DNA of 43,626 nt from a virus. The DNA is taken from the IMG/VR virus record IMGVR_UViG_3300047550_003194, positions 1-43,626 of that record; one strand, 5' to 3'. This document shows positions 17,601-25,300 of the stretch, in pieces (the stretch's first letter is position 1; each line of letters opens with the position of its first letter). The notes beneath the pieces are model-generated. The model saw only the letters and a list, made by a program, of their open reading frames with translations, was not told the DNA's origin and did no database searches. Made by a program: the position numbers and the translations under genes.

Positions 17601-17736
17601 TTGGGGAAAAATTTCTCTTGGAAATAGACTTGAATTGCTTGATCATGAAGCGTATACAACAAATGGGGTCTCTGGAATAAAGACAGGAACAATCGTAAAG
17701 AGAAAATATCCATTAAAATATCTAAATTATAGTTAA
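5668..17736 (+). CDS. 7: Giant gp7-like baseplate wedge protein (4022 aa)
   Basis: At 4022 residues this is about four times T4 gp7. Residues about 1-220 include SKDFYSSKGTDKSFDILFKV (191-210), which matches my memory of T4 gp7 (DFYSTKGIEASYKFLFKVLY). A second gp7-like segment, PYDTWKDSVSSLNHTLGFKK, appears only near residue 2458. Between and after them lie repeat modules: at least six TGE-x-V-x-Y...YYV-x-x-LD-x-x-x-IKL units, many G-x-GY units, an ID-x-E...RG unit at 69-128 and another near 3125, and three FINDIxQ-type units between 3078 and 3569. A YHYH-type domain (GWSYDGNPIYGPYGY at 1252, LDENNGRFCVTPEFPNGVYA at about 1315) is also present. The frame is uninterrupted. It probably combines the wedge core with large surface extensions. 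It lies between gp6 and gp8, as gp7 does in T4. Confidence 0.82.
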   Translation: MTEKRIQINKIIENQLPSYVREEFPLISEFLKQYYIGQEYQGATLDLIQNIDNYTKLDTISDPVEFTILSEDIDDFSTSIVVENTVGFPNQYGLLKIDSEIITYTSKTDISFDGCVRGFSGITSYRSSTDPENLVFSESEVSSHTKETHVENLSILFFKEFLSKIKYQLSPGFEDRSFVDGIKDSLFLKQSKDFYSSKGTDKSFDILFKVLYGEKVKVIRPRENVIRPSNANYRVNKDLVVDSFEGDPSDLKNSTLYQDYYNDDILESYSPITRVEKISPGLSTNYYYKLSLDASFDRDIVSENEQYNNFSVHPKTKLIGNVSVGSTILDVDSTVGFPINGRLSFLDENGEIGIATYSSKNLTQFLGVNLNNNIKDTAELNLDVYAYANQVGTSISDSIKVRIRPVLKKFNIPEKTYYYSQNDQISIKTLGTLPTDKISNNWLFNTSQTYEIESIVSLDSSNLTYKVTTKDNHILRINDEITFISSSGESEKGFIIDVFSDRVFLTRGQGQLNENLTYAVKRNILKTKSSEYPTLSGYTSNVQNVYKNEEKNIISSLSLPYYNIDKLNSSKQDYRYTFSGTFSGDTFKITNGFDHNFYTGDAIYYTPEKSSFTLTDSSGQDYIQENIISFLFDEGLYYVKRIDPNNIKIAKSLSNLYNENYIELEEEITVNNNIIQLYKFKNKFLSPQNLLREISQPENTGKIYKTSPGFTGILINGTEILNYKSSDKIYYGSIKNIDILSKGSDYDVINPPILSISDNTGIGATGYCSVKGSFKEIRIIDSGFDFIETPSIKISGGNGFGAKAQVNLKTVPHEVIFNSSGISTSVDISNNTIGFSTYHKFRNGEKVIYKTFSQYGVSGLSTDAIYYVSILDSHKIKLHRDYNGSIVGINTVEISDYGVGNHSIKSFNGKYILGSISIVDPGIGYENKKRTCSSSGINTALDSINIEDHDYKTGEIITYMTDGSTPLGLSNNTEYYVTALDKDNFKLSEVGIGSIAKDFYFQTNQHIDIETVGVGTHIFNYPNILVEITSKIGISSSVDNNFKGSLQPIVRGEITSIYLENKGVGYGSSEILNYKKDLNLNLYSGSKAQLTPIVNDGKITDVVINFYGQDYNSPPELKVYGKGSGAKLTPVIENGQIKSVVIVEGGIGYENQNTKIEVIPAGKGAFLKANLNEWTVNLFKKYFNNFGPDDGVLENSIKKDYGLEYSHLYAPRELRKILYSSDRSGITLFGKKDLQLSNGIEINSTNHSPIIGWSYDGNPIYGPYGYIKKSGGTVSQMKSGYVLDLKPDRPPTSIFPQEFFIEDFTYVNSEDETVLDENNGRFCVTPEFPNGVYAYFTSVSQNVDSDGVFKNYKRPVFPYLIGENYTSKPNDFNFNPSSNQENINLNETGWLRNVYPYNLSSKNSYYSYVIEPNDLKQQKSLVKFATKGSIDFIGIVSSGNNYQVNDKVVFDNTKTDGFGATAKVSRVLGKQINNISVATSSISNVEFYPSDQFGVFVGFSSLPHYFKNKDLVKIVGLNTTSSFLENSYEIGISTSQYILTSPVSSTSVTGLVTYFSISGDFDFQSIRENDIFSVGVGTEKIKVLNVDPISSRIRVLREFGSSSGVSHTTSTVLREISRKFNINVGYKTTYDYKLNKEIYFNPSETVGIGTTAGIGIGVTLIIENPGVGVTQVFVPSKTIYLPNHKLETGDQLIYNVNSGTALGVSTSGLGNTYFELKNKSIVYVAKISNDSIGISTIKVGLGSTGTFCGIAETTRNQGTLYFINKGSGTYHSFETNYPLVVNGKISKNLVTVSVAETHGLQLNDYAYVEVTPTISTTITLKYNDSTRRVIINPKDFISSGINTSNGNINLPSHGFITGQRVLHTSSSPCGGLKDNHLYNVLVLDSDNIKLTESLYQTKQSYPITVGITSSSFGTLSAINPPIKVYRNCSINFDTSDPSLSYVLNGTSYPAFDLEFYLDDKFTRRYESNQKLSSFEVSKVGTLGVTPNAKTILNINQYTPNLLYYKLTPLKTFSNPKEKTQIVIDDSISLYNQIQIEQSEYSGKKRISSLTSTSFEYNLLSSPEKNSYSETEASLSYTTDSISAYGPINQINIQNGGKSYSTLPGISSVISKYGDGFILEPNSKTIGNVKSTKIFDIGFDYPADFTLKPTSKLPEILKIEPLSTFESIGVTSFGYGYSISPKLVVIDGKTKKQITDIDLKFTLGEEQVKIIKNTLSINNTEPIILPIQNSNGVPISNITYNSSNKDVTVTLSVGFSTADSFPFAVNDKVMIENVSVGVGSTGKGYNSSNYDYNLFTIKSVLPNIGGIGIVTFSLTNYLGSNENPGNFDAINSSGRIIPEKHFPKFNSILKKGEFLKGENVTDGNAIGIVGDWNPKTEYLKVITSEDFVPQTIIEGQSSNSKGFIKDIIKSESNYELGSYSLVENGWEFLTGFLNNDLQRIHDNEYYQSFSYSLKSKIPYDTWKDSVSSLNHTLGFKKFSNLQLESTITENSSMIPEFSEYASVKTDIISVTDLNCVTNFDLVYENSLYSNSGNFSDEIIFSSRILQDYQESVGNRVLLIDDISGEFNSEPGFNIFVDVSRSLLSSFRTQKFFTYVKDRRYTSERQAMLVTILRDDLGFSYINQYGRVETIRDLGSFDFYIDGTEGVLRFYPTKYTYNNYDVSTISYNLDDNLTSIGNTDLGGVVSIASSSSSFVGVSTIVSISNSYSSSKVLICLNHEVDGQFEYNELNIIHNGTDVYVLDGGQLTNHSYSDPYSSIGLGTFYPYLSGSDLKVDFIPSAGISTVVVNTIAISIGNTSMSGIGTIDLNQARIEASSTSIAATSLPTQTSIASYPDGYDAAYCIVQATNTSTGECQLSEVILIDDGTETYLTEYAILETYSGIGTISASRVSETTYLSFTPIENIDVDVKVFINALAHIKDEEDIINFNNSTIETSYATYYGTLSTIKKDFDLTYKTYPIFKRNFFGNQPDIVNLTNNTISIPNHFFVTGEELVYNNTKNSLSISTYNSTNAIGIGTTTILGIGSTDRLPSSVYAVKVDINKIKLATSAENALKSVPVTIDLESVGIGSTHVFISKNQNQRVIIFIDNIVQSPIVSTSTTSSTAQPVLATDEIIYFTGITSFFGGDILKIDDEIMRIEGIGIGSTNAIRVRREILGTISVGHSSDAKIVKVVGDYNIVENTLSFVDAPYGNTPIGTSSLSPNNRDWAGITTSSTFQGRVFIRSGIEDSSEETYSKNYIFDDISSSFNGYNKNFTLKSNNSNVTGISTDNAIILINNIFQGPNQGQSVINDYDLSEEIGITSISFTGTASSVAYDPNNANIPVGGVIVSVGSVEGFGYQPLIGAGGTAIVSAAGTISSISIGNSGSGYRSGIQTVHVGVALSSTGTPYIDYIGTAFINNGHVVSVAITNPGVGYTNTNPPYVLIDKPLSYSNIPLVYSSSSGGNGAQAKVNIVVGQGSSIIDFNIINTGYGYGVSEILTVETGGSTGIPTTSDPNFSEFQLTIQQLDADKFTGWSIGQLQVLDDFSNLFNGTRVSFPIQYGGNSLSIQASPGSNIKIQDTLLVFINDIIQVPNKSYIFNGGSSITFTEAPKFGDTLKLIFYRGTGGVDVVEKDILETVKIGDSLKIGYNSYDNQPSYYQENERIVNDITSSNVVDTNPYYGPGNINDPNLKRPIDWCRQIEDKFINSKVVTKDRVLYEPIINPSSYLIQSVGIGSTIAFVDNIRPFFNPINENQISLDFQRGITFISQNNIVSASGTATVSAAGTISSIEITNGGVGYSTSPEVTIECPIGLGSTTKASATSVISIGGTVSSVIITSPGTGYTNTNPPLILISPPTLKIENNTSKTNGYEGDFGIITGISTTSIGIASTGIVFDLLIPSDSFLRNSSIVTTPITESGIKTGYYFMVYDSNVGNGVTSIDSNGNIVGVGTSFLDNIYYVSKVSIAQTATPGFGITSVAKVTVSVSSYNGLSGVGYSNYYGKYSWGKISLGNRLELLDHEAYTTNGVSGIKTGTIVKRKYPLKYLNYS

Positions 17737-17742
17737 TAAATA
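17735..17742 (+). promoter_or_regulatory. Late promoter box AATAAATA upstream of gp8
   Basis: AATAAATA overlaps the TAA stop of the giant gene (17734-17736) and is followed by a second overlapping TAAATAAA string. The box ends 16 bases before the gp8 ATG at 17759. It fits the T4-type late promoter pattern seen repeatedly in this window. Confidence 0.6.
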
Positions 17743-17758
17743 AATAAAAAATCAAAAA

Positions 17759-19309
17759 ATGGCAGCTATTATAACGGATCAGATTAGGATATTAAATGCT
17801 AAAAATTTCCTATCGGGTGTTACATCTGCATCCAATTCTTATTATTCTTTTGTAGGTCTTCCAAATCCCACATCAATTAAAAGTGATTGGAATACATCTC
17901 CACCTTCTCCATTGGATAATTTTGACAACGAAAATAATACGTGGGATAGTATTATTGCATTAAAAAAAATAACATCTAATGATGTTAGACAGGTTATAAG
18001 AAAAATAGATTGGTCTTCGGGAAGAACTTACGATTATTATAGACATGATTATAGTATTTCAAATATACCAAAAAATTCTAGTGGAACAAGTTTATATTCA
18101 GCAAACTACTACGTAGTTAATAGTGATTATAGAGTTTATATTTGCTTACAAAATGGAACTACTCCAGAAACACCAGAGGGAAAACCCTCATTAGATGAAC
18201 CAACATTTACGGATTTAGAACCAAGGTCTGCCGGTTCTTCTGGTGATGGTTATATTTGGAAATATTTGTATACGATTAGTGCGAGCGATATTGTCAAATT
18301 TGAGTCAACTGATTTTATTCCGGTTCCTTTGGATTGGGAAACAAACACAAATGATTCTGTTGTTAGAGATAATGCAATCGATGGATCGATTAAAATTGTA
18401 GTAATTACAGACCGAGGGGTTGGTTTAGGAACTGCAAATAGAACTTATACTAGAGTTCCTATCAAAGGTGATGGAACAGGGGCAGAATGTACAATAGTTA
18501 TTAATAATGATCAAAAAGTAGAATCGGTAACGGTATCAAATCAAGGGTCTGGTTACACATATGCAAATGTTGATTTAATTGCTGGAAATGTACCGACAGG
18601 GACTTATAGACCATCATTTGATGTAATTATCTCACCTAAAGGTGGTCACGGAAAAGATATTTACAGAGAACTTGGTGCAACAAATGTAATGCTATATTCT
18701 AGAATTGAAAATGACACGGAAAATCCAGATTTTATTACGGGGAATGAAATTGCTAGAATTGGTATCATAGAAAATCCAATTTCATATAATTCTTCCCAAT
18801 TGCTTGGATTACCTAAAGCAAGTTCAGTATATGCCTTACGTTTAACTGGAACTGGATATAGTTCTGCAACTTTTACTCCAGATTCTATTATTACACAAAC
18901 AGTTGGTACTGGCGTAACTGCTGCAGGAAAAGTAATTAGTTACGATCAAACAACAGGTGTGCTGAAATATTGGAAAGATAGGACTTTATCTGGATTTAAT
19001 ACCGTAGGAACAGCACAGACTAATCCACCTTATGGATATGATTTAGTTGAGTTTACAAGTTCTCCTCAGAGTGGAGGAAACCTAACAATTCTTGGGGGAA
19101 GTACAAATCTTTTTATTAGCACATCTTTCAGTGGTTTGTCTACCTCCATAAATAATAGAACATACTACTTAGGTCAAACATTTACTAATGGAATATCATA
19201 TCCTGAAGTAAAAAAATACTCAGGAAATCTTATTTACGTAGATAATAGACCTTCAATTACGAGATCATCTAATCAAAAAGAAGACATTAAAGTCATATTG
19301 CAATTCTAA
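17759..19309 (+). CDS. 8: Baseplate wedge protein gp8
   Basis: A 516-residue protein, longer than T4 gp8 (334). Family marks are GDGYIWKYLYTI (about 162-173; T4 has GDGYVWEYLFEI as I recall) and the C-terminal SGNLIYVDNRPSITRSSNQK followed by EDIKVILQF (T4: GEMIYMENRPPI...DQTEEINILFTF). Gp8 binds gp10 and gp7 in the wedge and forms dimers. The extra length is largely a middle region with a G-x-GY unit (VESVTVSNQGSGYTYANVDL, about 253-272) of the type found in the giant neighbour. It is preceded by a late promoter box and followed after six bases by the gp10-like gene. Confidence 0.92.
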   Translation: MAAIITDQIRILNAKNFLSGVTSASNSYYSFVGLPNPTSIKSDWNTSPPSPLDNFDNENNTWDSIIALKKITSNDVRQVIRKIDWSSGRTYDYYRHDYSISNIPKNSSGTSLYSANYYVVNSDYRVYICLQNGTTPETPEGKPSLDEPTFTDLEPRSAGSSGDGYIWKYLYTISASDIVKFESTDFIPVPLDWETNTNDSVVRDNAIDGSIKIVVITDRGVGLGTANRTYTRVPIKGDGTGAECTIVINNDQKVESVTVSNQGSGYTYANVDLIAGNVPTGTYRPSFDVIISPKGGHGKDIYRELGATNVMLYSRIENDTENPDFITGNEIARIGIIENPISYNSSQLLGLPKASSVYALRLTGTGYSSATFTPDSIITQTVGTGVTAAGKVISYDQTTGVLKYWKDRTLSGFNTVGTAQTNPPYGYDLVEFTSSPQSGGNLTILGGSTNLFISTSFSGLSTSINNRTYYLGQTFTNGISYPEVKKYSGNLIYVDNRPSITRSSNQKEDIKVILQF

Positions 19310-19315
19310 AGAATT

Positions 19316-22300
19316 ATGCCACAACAAACTAATCTCAATGTATCACCTTATTTTGATGATTTTGATCCAAATGATAATTACTATAAGGTTCTTTTTAAGC
19401 CAGAATATCCAATTCAGGCAAGAGAACTGACTGGTCTTCAGTCTATATTACAAAATCAAATTGAAAGATTTGGGCAACACTTCTTTAAAGAGGGCGCAAA
19501 AGTAATTCCAGGAAACACTGCATATACTCAATCATATTACGCAGTTCAATTAAACAACACACATTTGGGTGTTCCCGTAGATTCTTATATTAGTCAAATT
19601 TTAAAAACAAAAATAATAGGATTAACTTCTGGGGTAACCGCAGTTGTAGATAAAATTTTATTTTCTCAAGATTCTGAGAAAGGAAACGTAACTTTATATG
19701 TTGCATATTTATCATCAAGTACTTCGGACAATTCATCAGAAAAGTTTATTGATGGCGAATCATTAGTGTCGGAAAAAGATATTAGTACAGGTGCTTTAGG
19801 AAACATTTTAATTTCTTCCGGTCAACCTTTTGCATCTTTAATATCAACGGATGCAACAGCAACAGGATCATCTTTTTCAGTATCAAATGGTGTTTATTTT
19901 ATTAGAGGAACATTTGTAAATGTTAATGATGAGACTTTAATCTTAGATCAATATACAAATACTCCGAGTTATAGAATTGGTTTTTTTGTAGATGAAGAAA
20001 TAATTAACTCTGATATTGATGAATCACTAACTGATAATTCTAAGGGATTTAATAATTATGCTGCTCCAGGAGCAGACAGACTTAAAATAACTTGCCAATT
20101 AACAAAAAAACCTCTTGATGATTTCAATGATTCAAATTTTATCGAATTAGCAACCGTTCAAGATGGAGTAATAAGAACACAAACTAAAAACACAACTTAT
20201 AATATTGTTGCCGATGAACTTGCCAGAAGGACATATGCAGAGTCTGGAGATTATTGCGTAGACTCATTCGATATTAATGTAAAGGAATCTTTAAACAATA
20301 ACTTAGGCAATAACGGCATTTTTAATCAAGGACAATTAACTTATGGTGGTATTAGTGCGTCAGAAGACTTAGTAGTATATAAAGTATCACCCGGAAAAGC
20401 CTTTGTTAAAGGATATGAAATAGAAACAATTAGTCCGACTTTTTTGGATGCAAAAAAACCTAGAACAACCAAAACTCTAGAAAATCAAGCAATTAATTAC
20501 GTAACCGGTTCTACATTAAAATTAAATAGAGTTTTTGGAAATCCACAAATTGGAATAGGGAATACTTATGTTTTAAGTTTAAGAGATAGTCGTGTCGGTA
20601 TTTCTTCTTTATCTGCTCCAGGAAAAGAAATTGGTCTGGCAAGAGTTTATGATTTTCGTTTAGAATCTGGATCTTACAATACTTCTAATTTAAATTTAAA
20701 TGAATGGAATATTTCTTTATATGACGTTCAAACTGTAAGTGAAATTACTTTAAATGAATCCATTACATTGACAACACCAACATTCGTTAAAGGAAAATAT
20801 AGTGGTGCCACTGCTTTCTTAAAGAATTCAGTTTCTGCAGGAACTGCCGTAACAGTATATCAAAAGAGCGGTGAGTTTGTGGTAGGAGAACCGTTTATTT
20901 TTGATGGAATCGAAAATAATAGAGTTTCTATTGCAGTCACTTCATATGGAATTGGAGACATTAAATCTGTATTTTATAATGGTGGGACTGGAGCTGGAGT
21001 AACTTTTTCAGCTGATACCTTACAAACAAATAGTTTTTTTGTAGGAATTGCAACCATTTCTCCATTTGATGGAATTAGTGGTATTAGTACTATTGTCAGT
21101 TCAAATGTTCTTTTCCCAGGAAAAATAGCAACAGTAGGTGATCTTGTTAAATTTAGTGGCATTTCATTATCAGAACCAGTTTTTGCAAAAATTGTAAGCG
21201 TTGGTTCAACTTCAGTCAATGTCACCGGAGTTACAACAGTATCTGGTATATGTCAGGGAAAATTGCCATCAGGTTCAAATTTATCCGTCACAGATTTAAC
21301 ATTAATCACAACAAGACTAGAATCTTCAGAAGATAATACTTTATATACATCTTTTCCAAAATCTAATTTAGAAAAAGTAGATTTAACAAATACTACATTA
21401 ACGATTAGAAAATCATTTACTGTCAATATATCGTCAAATAGACTTTCAACCGCAATAGATTGTGGAATAAATGAGACGTTTCTTCCGTTTGATGAAGAAA
21501 GATACACACTCATAAGATCAAACGGAGAGACTGAAATTCTTACTTCAGATAAGTTTTCTTTTACAAATGGATCAACACAACTTCAAATCTACAATTTAGG
21601 ATCTAATGATACTGGTGCAACTCTGGTTGCAACTTTATCTAAAATAAAACCAACATCTAAAATCAAATTAAAGAAAAGAGTCAATACAATTATTATAGAT
21701 AAATCAAAAAATTTATCTTCTGGTATAGGAGCAACTACTCTGAATGATGGTCTTGTATACGGAAAATATCCATATGGAACTCGTGTTCAAGATGAAAATA
21801 TTTCACTAAATGAACCAGATATTGTAGAAGTTCTCGGTGTTTATGAATCATATGATATCTCAAGTCCATCGTCACCTAAAGCAACTTTAAGTTCCATAAG
21901 CGGACCTTCAGGAAAAACTACAGATTTAATAATTGGTGAAAAAATAATAGGAAAAAATAGTGGATCTATTGCATTATACACAGAAAGACTAAGTGATTCT
22001 CAAATTGGATTTATTTCAAAAAATGATTTTCCTTTCAAAGAAGGTGAAGTAATTACTTTTGAAGAATCTAAAATTCAAGCAATAGTTACATTATTGGAAA
22101 CACCTAGTATCAATGTATCAGCCAATTTTACATTCAATAATGGACAAAAGGGAACTCATTATGACTATGGATATTTAACCAGAAAGTTGAATGCAAAAGA
22201 ACCAACAAGAAAATTAAAAATATATTTTTCAAATGGATATTATGAATCATCTGATGATGGAGATATTACGACTACAGAATCGTACAAATCTTTAAATTAT

Positions 22301-25300
22301 ACAAATGATATACAAACAGTCAATGGAATTAGAAATACGGACATTGTTGATATTAGACCAAGAGTTTCATCATATCAAGTATCAGAAAATTTAAGATCTC
22401 CATTAGAATTTTATGGAAGATTATTTAATTCTTCTGGAAATTCTTCATCGAACATTTTAGCATCTGATGAATCTATAATAGTTGATTATTCATTCTATCT
22501 TGGAAGAATTGATAGAATTTATCTTACAAAGGAAGGTAAATTCCAAATTCAATATGGAGATCCTGCAGAAAAACCAGAAAAACCAATTTCAGTTGATAAT
22601 GCTTTAGAAATCGGTTATATAACTTTGCCACCATATCTCTATAATGTATCTCAGGCTTCTATATCATTTTTAGAAAACAAAAGATATAGAATGTCAGATA
22701 TTAAAAAACTTGAAGATAGGATTAAAAATTTAGAGTATTATACATCTCTTTCTTTATTAGAAACAAATACTTCCAATTTGTTCATTCCAGATACAAATGG
22801 ATTAAATAGATTTAAATCTGGATTTTTTGTTGATAATTTTACATCACTTCTTCCACAAGAAACTAAATTAGAAATTAAAAATAGCTTAGATGTTGTAAAT
22901 AAAGAACTAAGACCAAGACATTATACAAATTCTATTGATTTAACTCTTGGACCAGTTTTAAACACAAACCCATCTTCGGATCTCGCATTTACAAATCCAG
23001 AAGGAACTAATATTAGGAGATCTGGCGATATAATCACATTGGATTATACTGAAGTTGAGTGGTTAAAACAAACTTTTGCAACTAGAACAGAAAGTGTGAC
23101 TCCATTTTTAATTAGTTTTTGGCAGGCATCGATGGAGTTAACTCCATCATCAGATACTTGGGTTGATACTGCAAGAATAGAGGCAAAAATTATAAATGCA
23201 GAAGGAAATTTTGCAGAGACAATGGCAGAAGCTTCTAGAACAATGGGAGTTGATCCTCAAACTGGATTTAGTCCTATTTTATGGAACTCTTGGGAAACTA
23301 TCTGGACAGGACAAGAAGTTATCAATACATCTGCACAGAGAACGGTTAGCAACAGTACTCAAAACCAATCATCAAGACAAGTTAGCGGATCTGGTGTTTT
23401 TAGGGGTCAATTTAGAGGTGGATTAACTGGATCAGAAATAACAACTACCACAACAACCACAACAAATGTAATTCAAGATAATTTTAGAGAAGTCATTGAC
23501 ACTGGAGTATCGACAAGAACTGGTGTAAGAACAATTATTACAGAACAATTTGATCAAACATCGGTTGGTGATAGAGTCGTAAGTAGAGATCTCATTTCTT
23601 TTATGAGATCCAGAAATATTGAATTTAAAGCAAATAAACTTAAGCCACTTACCCAAATTTATGCATTTTTTGATGGTGTAGACGTTACCAGATATTGTAC
23701 TCCAAAACTTTTGGAAATATCTATGGTTTCTGGAGTTTTTGATGTGGGAGAAACTGTTTTTGGTTATTTAAGGCCCTCTGGGTTGGGTGAAAATTGGAGG
23801 CAATCTGTTCCTGGAATTAGTTTTAGAATTGCTCAAGCAAATCATAAAAATGGTCCATATAATGCACCAACTGAAATTTATAAAAATAATCCATATCTAT
23901 CTCAAGTCGGAACAACAGTTGTTGAAACATTTTTAGGAACTTCGGGAACAGTTCAAACTGCTGGTCAAGGACAGGTTTTACCAGCTTCATACTCTTCATC
24001 ATCTACTATATTAAACGTAGATACATTTTCTCTTTCAAATCAAGCACAGGGAGAGTTTAGTGGATATGCTCAACAAGATATGATACTTGTTGGAAGAACT
24101 AGTGGTGCTCAAGCAACGATAACAAATGTTCGATTGGTATCAGACTTATCTGCATCTTTAATAGGTAGTTTCTTTATTCCAAATCCAAATGTAACGTCAA
24201 ATCCAAAATTCCAAACTGGAAGTAAAGTTTTTACTTTGATTAATAGTACAGTTAATGATAGAAATTTTGCAAGTACAATTGCAGAAGAAGGATTTTCTTC
24301 CAGTGGAACGTTAGAAACTGTACAAGAGAATATCATTTCAGTCAGAAATGCTAGAATTGAAAAGAAACAAGAAACTGAGCAACAAGGAGCAAGAAGAACT
24401 ACAGGTGCTCAACTTGTTTCGAGTAATATAATTTCATCACAGACTACAAGTAGCACAAGTTCTAGAACTGAATGGTATGATCCTTTAGCACAGTCTTTTA
24501 CAGTTGAAGATGAAACAGGTGTCTTTATTACAAAATGTGATATTTTCTTTAAAACGAAGGATGATATGGATATTCCAGTCACCTTCCAAATTAGAACTAT
24601 GCAAAATGGAGTTCCTACTCAGAAGATTTTGCCATTCTCTGAGATTATTTTAAATCCTGATCAAGTTAATGTATCGCAGGATGGTACTGTTGCGACAACT
24701 TTTATATTTAAATCTCCAGTATACTTGGAAGGAAATACTGACTATGCTATTTGCTTAGCATCTTGGTCTACAAAATATAGTGTCTTTATTTCTAGAATTG
24801 GTGAATCAGATATTCTTACGAACGAATTTATTTCGAATCAACCATATCTTGGATCTCTTTTCAAATCACAAAATGCCGCAACTTGGGATGCGAGTCAATG
24901 GGAAGATCTTAAGTTTACATTATACAGAGCAGAATTTGCACCCACAGGAACTCTTGAAATTTATAATCCAGAACTTTCTTCTGGAAATGGGCAAATACCA
25001 ACACTAATGCCAGATTCTATTAATTTGGTTTCTAGAAGTATTAGAGTTGGACTTGGATCAACGGTTCAAGATTCTGGACTTCAACTTGGAAATGTCATTC
25101 TTCAACAAGGAACAAATGCCACAGGAAAATATGTAGGAAGTGCAGGAATTGCAACAGGAACTTTAAACGTTATTAATGCCGGAATTGGTTACACTCCATC
25201 TTCTGGATCATTCACATTCAATAATGTCAATCTTATAAACATTACAGGCAGTGGTAAAAATGCAACTGCAAATGTCAGCATAAGTAACGGGGTTGCAGTT

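Noticed and set aside
23438-23470. Poly-Thr tract in the gp10-like protein as a possible frameshift or slippery site
   Set aside because: The codons are mixed (aca, act, acc) with no homopolymer run, and the frame continues normally.
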